From Planctomycetaceae bacterium (GTDB lineage: Bacteria; Planctomycetota; Planctomycetia; Pirellulales; Pirellulaceae), in assembly GCA_007127095.1 (NCBI GenBank), contig SKZY01000254.1:1-41828 (forward strand): a stretch of DNA of 41,828 nt. Reading direction: 5' to 3'. Below are positions 25,640 to 33,346 of this stretch, piece by piece (position 1 is the stretch's first letter; each line of letters begins with the position of its first letter). The notes below the pieces were generated by a model, which worked only from the letters and a program-made list of their open reading frames with translations, did no database searches and was not told the origin of the DNA. A program made the translations under genes and the position numbers.

Positions 25640-25681
25640 GCGGTTCTGGCGGCGCGGTTCTGGCGGAGCGGTTCTGGCAGG
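25640..25681. repeat. Three 14-base tandem repeats in an intra-operon gap
   Basis: GCGGTTCTGGCGGC (25640-25653), GCGGTTCTGGCGGA (25654-25667) and GCGGTTCTGGCAGG (25668-25681) are near-identical. They fill half of the 81-base gap between the unrecognised exported protein and the dehydrogenase gene, ending 34 bases before the latter's start codon. Possible roles are a protein-binding array or a slippage site. Confidence 0.8.
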
Positions 25682-25687
25682 TCGAGC

Positions 25688-26317
25688 TCAGCGGGGCGTG
25701 AGCCGATACCACTGGGAGTCGCCCAGGCTAGAGGCGGGGCGGCCGTCTGCGGTCAGCAGGTTCCATCGCCGTTGCGCCGGGAGCGGAAGCAGCAGTTGCG
25801 CCCCGGCCGGCAGTGAATCGACTTGAACTTCTCGCGTCACGGCGTTTTCATTCCCGGCAGTCTTCGGCACCCGTTCGCGAAGCGTCACGATATCGGCATC
25901 GTGGCTCAGTTCCCACCGCAGTTCGAAATAGCCGCGACGTTGGGAACAACCGAGATAGCGAATGGCAAGTGGAACGGTTTCACCGCTGCGCCGCAGCTTC
26001 CATGGCTCGTCCGATCGATCTTCGTAGAGCGTATTTCCCACCGACCGCATGACGAACCCGGTCTGTTTGAGCCCCGCCTCGCCCGCAGGTGCCCGCCACA
26101 CCTTATAAAGCGTCGCCCGTGGCAGATCGTACCCGAGCCAAACGTCGTCCCCCTGCCGAATCGAAATCGATCGGGGCAGGTGGTCGAGGCTATAGCGGTT
26201 GATCCGTTCGCGATCGAACGGCAAACCATCGGTCTCGATCTCTTCAGCACGCAAGCTGCTGACGCAAGTCACGCTGAGGAAGACGAAAAGGACGAATCGA
26301 TATCGGGTGTCGTGCAT
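25688..26317 (-). CDS. Exported protein of unknown function
   Basis: 209 residues from ATG 26317, which gives a signal peptide (FVLFVFLSVTCVSSLRAEE); the frame extends upstream to 26362 without support. I do not recognise a domain. Visible features are a mixed polar beta-rich sequence, a single Cys in YLGCSQRRGYFELRWEL, and a C-terminus LTADGRPASSLGDSQWYRL. The haem-binding CxxCH motif is absent. It is the first gene of the cluster with the dehydrogenase and DUF1080 genes, so it may bind the same substrate or help assemble the propeller protein; that is a guess from position. Confidence 0.65.
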   Translation of the reverse strand: MHDTRYRFVLFVFLSVTCVSSLRAEEIETDGLPFDRERINRYSLDHLPRSISIRQGDDVWLGYDLPRATLYKVWRAPAGEAGLKQTGFVMRSVGNTLYEDRSDEPWKLRRSGETVPLAIRYLGCSQRRGYFELRWELSHDADIVTLRERVPKTAGNENAVTREVQVDSLPAGAQLLLPLPAQRRWNLLTADGRPASSLGDSQWYRLTPR

Positions 26318-26529
26318 GGAGAATCGTGAGTGGATCGAGAACGAGGCTGCATTGCCCTCCATCGCCCCAAGTGTAACCGAGCCGATGATCGCCGATGGAT
26401 TTTAGCCCGAGCGGCGCATTCCAGCGATTAGCTGTTCCGTCGCGACCTCGATCGTTGCTACAAGCCGTCACTGAAGAATTAGCAGCTGGTTGTCAACGAC
26501 GACGTAATTCCAGTATCCGGGCATTTGGT

Positions 26530-26535
26530 AAGGAG
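26530..26535 (+). promoter_or_regulatory. Ribosome binding site fixing the MBL lipoprotein start
   Basis: AAGGAG lies 7 bases before ATG 26543 and favours that start over the earlier in-frame codon at 26525. Confidence 0.6.
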
Positions 26536-26542
26536 ACCAGGC

Positions 26543-27529
26543 ATGGAGGCGATGGCGAGCGGTCAATTTCGACCCTGGGGGCAATGGCTGAGCGGATTAG
26601 CAGCTTGCCTGCTGGTCCTGAGCGGTTGCGACGTGCGGTCGTTGTCGGAATCGGGTACATCCGTTGACGTCACCGAGGTACGTACGGATTCGAGGAGCGA
26701 CGGACAACCGCGGATAACGGACGTTCCGGGGTCGGAGCTGGAGGTATATTATTTCGACGTTGGCCAGGGAGACGCCACTCTGCTGGCGGGACCCGACTTC
26801 ACCATCCTGATCGATGCGGGGCGTCACAACCGGCGTGAAGTCGTGCCGTACTTGCAACAAGCCGGCGTCGAATCGATCGATTTGCTGATCGGCACTCATC
26901 CTCACGCGGACCATATCGGCCAATTCCCCCAGGTCTTGGAAAGCTTCGTGGTTCAGGATGTTTGGCTGTGTGGCAATTCCAGCAATACGCTCACATTTGC
27001 CAGAACCGTTGATGCCATCGCCGAATCGGGTGCGGGGTATCATGAACCGCGTGCGGGCGAGGCTTATCGGATCGGTTCTTCGTACATCGAAGTACTCCAT
27101 CCGACCGAGTTGACCAGCAACTTGAACGACAGCAGCGTGAGCGTGCGAATCACGTTTGGCGAGATCGCCTTCCTGTTTACCGGCGACGCCGAAGAGAACG
27201 GCGAGTGGGAAATGGTCGAACGTGGCATGCCGCTGAACGCCCAGATCCTCAAGATGGGACACCACGGTTCTCGGACGTCATCGCACAGCGGATTCTTGGG
27301 TGCCGTTCGACCGAAGGTAGCGATTTACTCATGCGGTATCGACAATTCCTACGGGCACCCCCACCAAGAAGCGCTAGACCGGGTACACGGCATGGGTGTG
27401 GAGGTATTCGGCACCGATCGTCACGGTACGATCCAGGTAGTCACCGACGGGAAACATTTCGAGGTCTACACCGAACGTGGTGAGCAACGAATCGCTCGAC
27501 AACCCGGCGAACCTGCACTCACCCGATAG
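26543..27529 (+). CDS. ComEC-like metallo-beta-lactamase-fold lipoprotein
   Basis: 328 residues. The N-terminus has a hydrophobic stretch ending in lipobox LSGC with Cys29 as the lipid anchor. The rest is an MBL fold of the ComEC/Rec2 C-terminal type: FDVGQGDATLL, DAG, THPHADHIG (metal ligands), FTGDAE and MGHHGSRTS. Relatives in this group are stand-alone nucleases or phosphodiesterases; ComEC's own domain degrades the non-transported DNA strand. It lacks ComEC's membrane channel, so it may act on extracellular nucleic acid or phosphodiesters. It is followed 9 bases later by a DUF3006 gene, the common companion of this group. Confidence 0.85.
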   Translation: MEAMASGQFRPWGQWLSGLAACLLVLSGCDVRSLSESGTSVDVTEVRTDSRSDGQPRITDVPGSELEVYYFDVGQGDATLLAGPDFTILIDAGRHNRREVVPYLQQAGVESIDLLIGTHPHADHIGQFPQVLESFVVQDVWLCGNSSNTLTFARTVDAIAESGAGYHEPRAGEAYRIGSSYIEVLHPTELTSNLNDSSVSVRITFGEIAFLFTGDAEENGEWEMVERGMPLNAQILKMGHHGSRTSSHSGFLGAVRPKVAIYSCGIDNSYGHPHQEALDRVHGMGVEVFGTDRHGTIQVVTDGKHFEVYTERGEQRIARQPGEPALTR

Positions 27530-27538
27530 GCGTTCAAG

Positions 27539-27823
27539 ATGCTGGATAACCCGAACCCGGTTGACGACAAAGCCGTTTTTGAGCGAATCGCAGACAATCG
27601 GCTGGCGGTGTTGCTGGTCGGCAGCGAGGAGCGTGAATTGCACGTTCCGGTCGAGCAGCTGCCGCCCGGAGCGTCGCCAGGGTGTTGGTTGCGAGTGACC
27701 GTTGCCGGCGACGATCTCGTCAGGGCGATGATCGACGCGGAACAGACCGAGCGAGTCGCGGCGCACATTTCCAAGCAACTCGATCGATTGCGGAAGAGGG
27801 GCAGTCGTCTGCGGCCTGAATAG
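27539..27823 (+). CDS. DUF3006 small protein
   Basis: 94 residues. The pattern VFERIADNRLAVLLVG...ELHVPVEQLPPGASPGCWL matches DUF3006, a small SH3/OB-like beta domain usually encoded next to ComEC-type MBL hydrolases. The helical C-terminus ends basic (RLRKRGSRLRPE). No signal peptide, so it is probably cytoplasmic while its partner is a lipoprotein. It starts 9 bases after the MBL stop. Function of the family is unknown. Confidence 0.8.
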   Translation: MLDNPNPVDDKAVFERIADNRLAVLLVGSEERELHVPVEQLPPGASPGCWLRVTVAGDDLVRAMIDAEQTERVAAHISKQLDRLRKRGSRLRPE

Positions 27824-27997
27824 CTGGTGGCGATCCGCCGGTTCGTTCGGCGCCGAACTTGCCACTGCGCCGTGATCTGGTGACAATCCAGAGGCTTGGC
27901 CGAGGCATAGTACCCTGCCGGGTGAGCGTTCTTGTTGACCGCGTTTCCTCCGAACCAGCACTAACCACGTACGACTCGATTGCCGAAGGACTACCGA

Positions 27998-28450
27998 ATG
28001 GGTTCGTCGAAGACTCGCAACACCCTCCTCGCTGCCGCATGTGGAATCGTGTTCGGCATCTTTTCTTTATGGTTCGTACAATTCGCTTGGCAACAAATTC
28101 AGGAACACGATGCCAGGCCTCGGCGGGCGAGCTTAAAAAGCCAACTGATGCGACGCAAGTCGGCGGCGATGGACGAGGCTTTACAGGCGATCATCCGCGG
28201 CAACCTGGCGAAGGTGAACGCCGCGGCGGTCAAGATGAAGCGATCGGCCGGTAACATTGACGGTTTTCTGTCGACTCCTGTTTACGACGAGCATGGCGAG
28301 GAATTTCATAGGGCCATTGACGACCTGCTCGCCGCCTCCGGTGAGAACGACCGGGACGCTTCTCGAGACGCGATTCTGAGGCTAGAAAAATCGTGTATCG
28401 AATGCCATTACTTGATCAATCAGCCCGCGTTCGAGACGAGTGAAAGATAA
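27998..28450 (+). CDS. Membrane-anchored cytochrome c'-like protein
   Basis: 150 residues. One N-terminal transmembrane segment (about 9-30) is followed by a soluble, mostly helical part and a C-terminal haem site CIECH at 133-137. A haem site on the last helix of a short four-helix protein fits the cytochrome c' class rather than class I cytochromes. ATG 27998 follows AAGGA; an earlier TTG at 27980 is in frame. It could bind NO or CO or carry electrons at the membrane. It sits between the DUF3006 gene and the DUF4132 gene without clear operon linkage. Confidence 0.75.
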   Translation: MGSSKTRNTLLAAACGIVFGIFSLWFVQFAWQQIQEHDARPRRASLKSQLMRRKSAAMDEALQAIIRGNLAKVNAAAVKMKRSAGNIDGFLSTPVYDEHGEEFHRAIDDLLAASGENDRDASRDAILRLEKSCIECHYLINQPAFETSER

Positions 28451-28553
28451 GCAAGGACCGCGGGTATTTCGTACGCGATAGTTGCCGCGTTTTTCTCCGG
28501 CCGTTATTCTCAGCTCGATCCTGCTCGTCGTTTTCGCTTGGGGGTCGGCCGCG

Positions 28554-31500
28554 ATGAAGTCCCAGCCCGAGATCAAACCGTTGGCGTTCTCGTTCCCGCC
28601 GAACGATCCGTTGGCTCGGGAGCACACGGAAGTGGCGCAGTGGGTCGAGGACGCTGCCTCGTCTCTCAATGAGAACCAGTACTACCAGCAGTTGGAGCTT
28701 AAGAGCTTGCCGAGCGGAAAGCGGCTGCTGGCTGCCGACCCCGAGCAGGCGAGGCGTTATGTCCTGGCTGCGGTTGCCCAAACCCGGCACTGGGACCAAT
28801 TGGCCATGCAGCTCCGCGATCAGGCAGAAACTGAGATGGAGCGGATCAACGGGCATCACTTGCCCGGTTGGGCGGTGATTTGGGGACGACGGCAACAGTC
28901 CAAAGCTGTGATTCACGCCCTGCTGCGGCGGAAATTGCCGCTGGTCGAACCAGACCTCCTTGATATCCTCGCCTGGTGCAATCAAGCCGAGCAAGTTTCA
29001 CCGTACTGGCATCCGCTCTCCTCCATCGTTCGCTTGCTGCAGCGGTTCGCGGAGGGCCGACAGGTCGACGATGAACTCCGGACCGCGATGCAGAAATTCG
29101 CCTCGCGTCTGCGAAGCTGTCACGACAAGACGACCGCGAGGCTCGGCACGAGCGTGGAACAAATCTGTGGCACCGGTGAACCGGCGGATCAGGCCGTGAG
29201 CGATACGCCAGCGGTGCTGCCACCACCTCAGCCCGCAGCGGCGGGGCAGCCCAACGTACTGGTCACCCTGAAGGCGTTCCTGCAGATGGCGCCGCCGGCG
29301 GGGCCGCCCGACACCACGAGCATTGGGCCGGACGGATTCCCTTTAGCGAACGATTCTCCACTGCATGATCAGCACGCCTTGATCACGCAGTTGATGGAAG
29401 AAGTGGTCGGCACGCCGCACTACCACCAGCCGCGGTTGGGCACCCATGCCGCTGGTCGAGTGCTGTTGCAGCAAGAGCCGGACCCCGCGGGGCGAGCGCT
29501 GTTGGCTGCGGCAGAACGGCATGTCCATGCTTTGCTAGCCCCGTCTGCTGACTACTCGGAGGCGGGCAACTGGCAATCTCGAGCGACGGCCACCAGCATT
29601 TTCTGTCCCTTGGCGGCAGTCCCGTTTAATCTGTCCCGCGAGGGGATCTTCGATCTGCTGCTATACCTATCCGTCCGCCCTCCCGAAGGCCAGCGGTCAC
29701 TCGAATCGCTGGCCGCCAGGCTGATCAAGCATATCGAACGCGAAGCGGAAAGCCTGCCGCTGGGTGAAGGCGAACGCTATGTGTTGCATCGGTACCGTGC
29801 CTCGATCGTCGCGGGACCGTTGCTGGGCAAGCAGCCGCCGGAGGTTGCCCGTTTAACTCGGTTGGTCGGTGACGGAGCCTGCTTTTGCCTGCAGCCTGGT
29901 GAGGTTTGGGCGGATGTGGTCAACGAGGAGTTCACCGGCTTGTCGTCGGCCGAGCGTCAACTGTGGACGGCGCTGTTCAATCATCTGTTGACAGCGACGG
30001 CGGCGCGGCCGTCGCAAAAGTGGCTTAAGACGGGTGTTCAGCGAGTGGAGGCGATCGGCGGCGACCGGTTTCGAATGGCCCTTACGCGGTGGTTGCCGTT
30101 GGTCGCGCGCGGCCGTTCGCTGGGCCGGTTGGGCGGCTACGCGGGTGACACTCGTGGCGCGGCCGACACGATGTCCGATGAAAACGCGAATTGCTTGCGT
30201 GGGCTGTTGTGGTTAATTCCGACGCTGGACGACCGCTGCGATCTGATTCGCCAAATCGCGGCGGTCGCCTTATCGGCATACAAAAAAGTGCCGGGGGTCG
30301 GTCCGCGAGCGGTGAAGGTTGGCAACGCGGCAGTCTATGCGTTGTCGCAGCTGGCCGCCGTCGAGGCGGTGGGGCAGCTGGCGATGCTGAAGGTCCGCGT
30401 CAAGTTCGGCACCGCTCAGAAAGAGATCGAGAAGGCGTTCAACGTGGCCGCTGAAGCACTCGACCTGCCCCGCGATGAAATCGAAGAGCTGGGCGTGCCA
30501 TCCTATGGGCTTGAAACGGTAGGCCAGCGAGTGGAATCGCTCGGCGATTATCGTGCGGAATTAGTGGTCACCGGCAGCGACGCCCAGCTGAACTGGTTCG
30601 ATAGCAAGGGCAAGTCGCTGAAGTCGGTTCCCGCCAAGTTGCGCAACGAGCACAAGCAAGAGCTGGCGGACTTGAAGCAATCGCTGAAGGACATTCAAGG
30701 GATGTTGCCGGCCCAGCGAGATCGGATCGACACGATGTTTCTGTTGCAGAAGTCGTGGCCGATCGGTCAATGGCAGCAGCGTTATCTGGACCATCCGCTG
30801 GTCGGTACGATCACGTCGCGGCTGCTCTGGTGCGTGGACGGCACCGCCGCCCTGTTTATCGATGGCGAGCCGACCGATGCGGCCGGAAAGGCGATTCCAC
30901 ATGGTAAAACGGCCGAGATCACACCGTGGCATCCGGTCGGGCGGAGCGTCGAGGAGATCATCGCCTGGCGGGGACGACTCGAAGCACTCGGGATCACCCA
31001 ACCATTCAAGCAGGCTCATCGCGAGGTCTATCTCTTAACCGACGCGGAACGTCGGACCGGTACCTACTCCAATCGATATGCGGCCCACATCATCCGCCAA
31101 CACCAGTTCAATGCCCTTTGTGCGGCCCGGGGGTGGACCAACCGGCTGCGGTTGATGGTTGACGATTCCTATCCACCGGCTCTCAAAGAACTGCCCCAGT
31201 GGGGCTTACGAGCCGAGTTTTGGATCGAAGGCATCGGCGATGATTTCGGAGGAGACACTAATGAATCGGGCGTCTACCTGAGGCTGGCAACCGATCAGGT
31301 ACGATTCTATCGCAGCGGTGCGGCGTTCAGTTACGCGCATGCGGGCGGTGGCGGCTACGACGTCGCCGCGGCTGGGCCGGGGCAAGGCGGCATCAACGAG
31401 CCGCTGTCGCTGGCGGAGATCCCACCGCTGATCTTCTCGGAAATCATGCGGGACGTCGATCTGTTTGTCGGTGTCGCCTCGGTCGGCAACGACCCGACCT

Positions 31501-31898
31501 GGCAGGACGGCGGTCCGGAGGGTCGCTATCGCGACTACTGGCAGAGCTATTCTTTTGGCGAGCTTTCCGGTACCGCGGCGACCCGCAAAGAGGTGTTGCA
31601 GCGAATCGTGCCACGTTTGAAGATCGCAGAGAAATGTTCGTTCAGCGATCGGTTCCTGATCGTGGAGGGTACGAAGCGGACATACAAAATTCATCTCGGC
31701 TCGGGGAATATCCTGATGGAGCCGAACGACCAGTACTTGTGCATCGTTCCCGATTCTCGGGCGCGGTCCCGACCGAACGACCTGTTCCTGCCGTTCGAAG
31801 GCGACAGCACGCTCTCGATCATCATCAGCAAGGCGTTGATGCTGGCCGCCGACGACCAGATCAAGGACCGCACCATTATTGCCCAAGTCGAATCCTAG
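28554..31898 (+). CDS. DUF4132-domain large protein
   Basis: 1114 residues from ATG 28554, which has GGGGGTCGG upstream. A TTG at 28482 would add a hydrophobic segment and no ribosome binding site; that longer form (1138 residues) cannot be ruled out. The first 600 residues are helical and repeat-like. The DUF4132 (MolR/YehI-related) domain lies at about 640-830, opening near GDYRAELVVTGSDAQLNWFD. A conserved C-terminal part follows, with QFNALCAARGW and RTYKIHLGSGNILMEPNDQYLCIVPD, probably DUF7737. No catalytic motif is visible. E. coli relatives were once linked to molybdate, but the biochemical role is unknown. The stop overlaps the ribosome binding site of the next gene. Confidence 0.85.
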   Translation: MKSQPEIKPLAFSFPPNDPLAREHTEVAQWVEDAASSLNENQYYQQLELKSLPSGKRLLAADPEQARRYVLAAVAQTRHWDQLAMQLRDQAETEMERINGHHLPGWAVIWGRRQQSKAVIHALLRRKLPLVEPDLLDILAWCNQAEQVSPYWHPLSSIVRLLQRFAEGRQVDDELRTAMQKFASRLRSCHDKTTARLGTSVEQICGTGEPADQAVSDTPAVLPPPQPAAAGQPNVLVTLKAFLQMAPPAGPPDTTSIGPDGFPLANDSPLHDQHALITQLMEEVVGTPHYHQPRLGTHAAGRVLLQQEPDPAGRALLAAAERHVHALLAPSADYSEAGNWQSRATATSIFCPLAAVPFNLSREGIFDLLLYLSVRPPEGQRSLESLAARLIKHIEREAESLPLGEGERYVLHRYRASIVAGPLLGKQPPEVARLTRLVGDGACFCLQPGEVWADVVNEEFTGLSSAERQLWTALFNHLLTATAARPSQKWLKTGVQRVEAIGGDRFRMALTRWLPLVARGRSLGRLGGYAGDTRGAADTMSDENANCLRGLLWLIPTLDDRCDLIRQIAAVALSAYKKVPGVGPRAVKVGNAAVYALSQLAAVEAVGQLAMLKVRVKFGTAQKEIEKAFNVAAEALDLPRDEIEELGVPSYGLETVGQRVESLGDYRAELVVTGSDAQLNWFDSKGKSLKSVPAKLRNEHKQELADLKQSLKDIQGMLPAQRDRIDTMFLLQKSWPIGQWQQRYLDHPLVGTITSRLLWCVDGTAALFIDGEPTDAAGKAIPHGKTAEITPWHPVGRSVEEIIAWRGRLEALGITQPFKQAHREVYLLTDAERRTGTYSNRYAAHIIRQHQFNALCAARGWTNRLRLMVDDSYPPALKELPQWGLRAEFWIEGIGDDFGGDTNESGVYLRLATDQVRFYRSGAAFSYAHAGGGGYDVAAAGPGQGGINEPLSLAEIPPLIFSEIMRDVDLFVGVASVGNDPTWQDGGPEGRYRDYWQSYSFGELSGTAATRKEVLQRIVPRLKIAEKCSFSDRFLIVEGTKRTYKIHLGSGNILMEPNDQYLCIVPDSRARSRPNDLFLPFEGDSTLSIIISKALMLAADDQIKDRTIIAQVES

Positions 31899-31901
31899 GA
31901 G
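31897..31901 (+). promoter_or_regulatory. Ribosome binding site overlapping the DUF4132 stop
   Basis: AGGAG shares bases with the TAG stop at 31896-31898 and lies 7 bases before ATG 31909, showing tight coupling of the two genes. Confidence 0.65.
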
Positions 31902-31908
31902 TAACGCG

Positions 31909-32319
31909 ATGAGTATCTCGGTGACGATTCGAGACGAAACGATGGCCGGCCACGTCCTTTGCGAAAGGCCGTTGGCGTTTCCGTCGGAGAGAATTACGGT
32001 CCGTGAGCTGATCCGCGAGCGAGTCTATCAGGAAGTGGACGACTTCAACCGTTCGCAGGGCGAACCGGTTTTTCGAGGACTGATTCAGCCGACCGATGCC
32101 GAGCGATTCTTGAATGGCGATCGCGCCGAGTTCCGCATGAAACAACGCCGCACGATCGATTGGAAAGAGCAGTTTGAGAAAGCACTCGAGGCGTTCGAGA
32201 GCAGCGGCTTTTTGATTTTGATCGAACAAAAACAAGCCGAACGACTCGACCAGGAGTTCACGGTCGGCCCCGGCACCGAAGTCGGTTTTGTCAAGCTGAC
32301 GATGCTCGTCGGCGGTTGA
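31909..32319 (+). CDS. Small conserved partner of the DUF4132 protein
   Basis: 136 residues, unrecognised by domain name. It is alpha/beta with no signal peptide: ISVTIRDETM opens a strand, ITVRELIRERVYQEVDDFN is a helix, RGLIQPTDAERFLNG follows, then WKEQFEKALEAFESSGFLILIEQKQ and a C-terminal strand region TEVGFVKLTMLVGG. The GFLILIEQKQ...LD segment resembles a short helix-strand hairpin. Its start lies 10 bases after the DUF4132 stop. A binding subunit for the large protein is the natural reading, inferred from linkage. Confidence 0.7.
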   Translation: MSISVTIRDETMAGHVLCERPLAFPSERITVRELIRERVYQEVDDFNRSQGEPVFRGLIQPTDAERFLNGDRAEFRMKQRRTIDWKEQFEKALEAFESSGFLILIEQKQAERLDQEFTVGPGTEVGFVKLTMLVGG

Positions 32320-32337
32320 TCGACCGGTTGCCGAATC

Positions 32338-33171
32338 TCAAGCCGTTTCGGCGAGGGCTCGTTGGAGGGTCGCGATGCTTTCGCCGGCGAGCCGCTGGGG
32401 GCCGGGTTCGTAATCGAAGACTTCGACGCTCAGCCATCCCTGATAGCCGACTTCACGCAACGCGGCGATGATCGGGGTGAAGTCGACATCGCCCATCCCC
32501 GGCCCACGGCGGTTGGGATCGTTGGCGTGGAAGTGCAGCAGCCAATCGGCGTGCTTGCGGATGATTGTGGGAATGTCCTCGGGCTCGCTCGACATCGCCT
32601 TGACGTCCAAATGCAGACCGAACCGCGGGCTGGTCAACCGTTCGCGAAGCGATCGAGCTTCGTCGGCGGTGTTGAGAAAATTGCCTTCTTGGGGCCCGAG
32701 CGGTTCGAGCGCGATCCGAACGTCGTGCTTCTCGAGAGTATCGCCGAGTCCACCGAGGACGTCGGCGGCATTTTCGATCGCCATCGCGGTGGTGATTTCG
32801 TCGCTGCGGTTTCGCTGTTGGGGGCTGCCCAGCACCATCACGCCGCCGGGACCGTCTTCGCAGAGGTCACCGCAGAGGCGGATCAGGTCTTCGAAATAGC
32901 GGCTGGTGCGGGCTCGGGTAGCGGCGTCCGCGGTCGTCAGATGATGCCCTTCGGTCTTGGCCAACAGCCAATGGAGACCGACGATTTCCAGTCCCGCGGC
33001 GCGGACGATCTGGCGGTAACGGCGGCGTTGTTCGCTGGTGATCGCATTGGCGTCGCTGCCGAGCATGAATGGGGCGACTTCCCAGCCGGTGTAGCCGAGT
33101 GAGACGGCCATTTCGACGGCTTGCTCGAGCGGCATGTCGCCAAAGGTCTCATTGCAGATTGCGATTCGCAT
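32338..33171 (-). CDS. Sugar phosphate isomerase/epimerase-like TIM-barrel protein
   Basis: 277 residues from ATG 33171, preceded by AGGAG on the minus strand; the frame extends to 33240 without support. The xylose-isomerase-like barrel (PF01261) is clear: ICNETFGDMPLEQAVEMAVSLGYTGWEV, IVGLHWLLA, GGVMVLGSPQQRN, IALEPLG, FGLHLDVKAM, LLHFHANDPNRRGPGMGDVDF and GWLSVEVFDYEPG. The acidic and histidine residues in ALEPL, HLD, HFH and SVEV are the expected metal ligands. The GPG(M)GDVDF segment is typical of IolE/hydroxypyruvate-isomerase-like members. It is cytoplasmic; the sugar is unknown. Confidence 0.88.
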   Translation of the reverse strand: MRIAICNETFGDMPLEQAVEMAVSLGYTGWEVAPFMLGSDANAITSEQRRRYRQIVRAAGLEIVGLHWLLAKTEGHHLTTADAATRARTSRYFEDLIRLCGDLCEDGPGGVMVLGSPQQRNRSDEITTAMAIENAADVLGGLGDTLEKHDVRIALEPLGPQEGNFLNTADEARSLRERLTSPRFGLHLDVKAMSSEPEDIPTIIRKHADWLLHFHANDPNRRGPGMGDVDFTPIIAALREVGYQGWLSVEVFDYEPGPQRLAGESIATLQRALAETA

Positions 33172-33295
33172 CGTCGTGGCTCCTGCGGTGGTCGATCGAT
33201 CGGTGGGCAAGCGGTCTCGCGGCCATGCGTTCCCACGCATAATGGATGGTCATGGCCGGACAGGTCCGCAGACGATAGACCACAACGATCGTCGA

Positions 33296-33338
33296 GCCAA
33301 CCCACTGACCCGCTTGGCCAACCCGCTAGCCCGCTTTG
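33296..33338. repeat. Degenerate direct repeats between ABC exporter and isomerase genes
   Basis: Four related units, ACCCACTG (33300), ACCCGCTTG (33308), ACCCGCTAG (33321) and CCCGCTTTG (33330), two preceded by GCCA, fill a short stretch just past the exporter stop. On the minus strand they read as GCGGG-rich repeats. No T-run follows. Possibly an intergenic repeat family of this genome. Confidence 0.5.
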
Positions 33339-33346
33339 ACGTTCGG

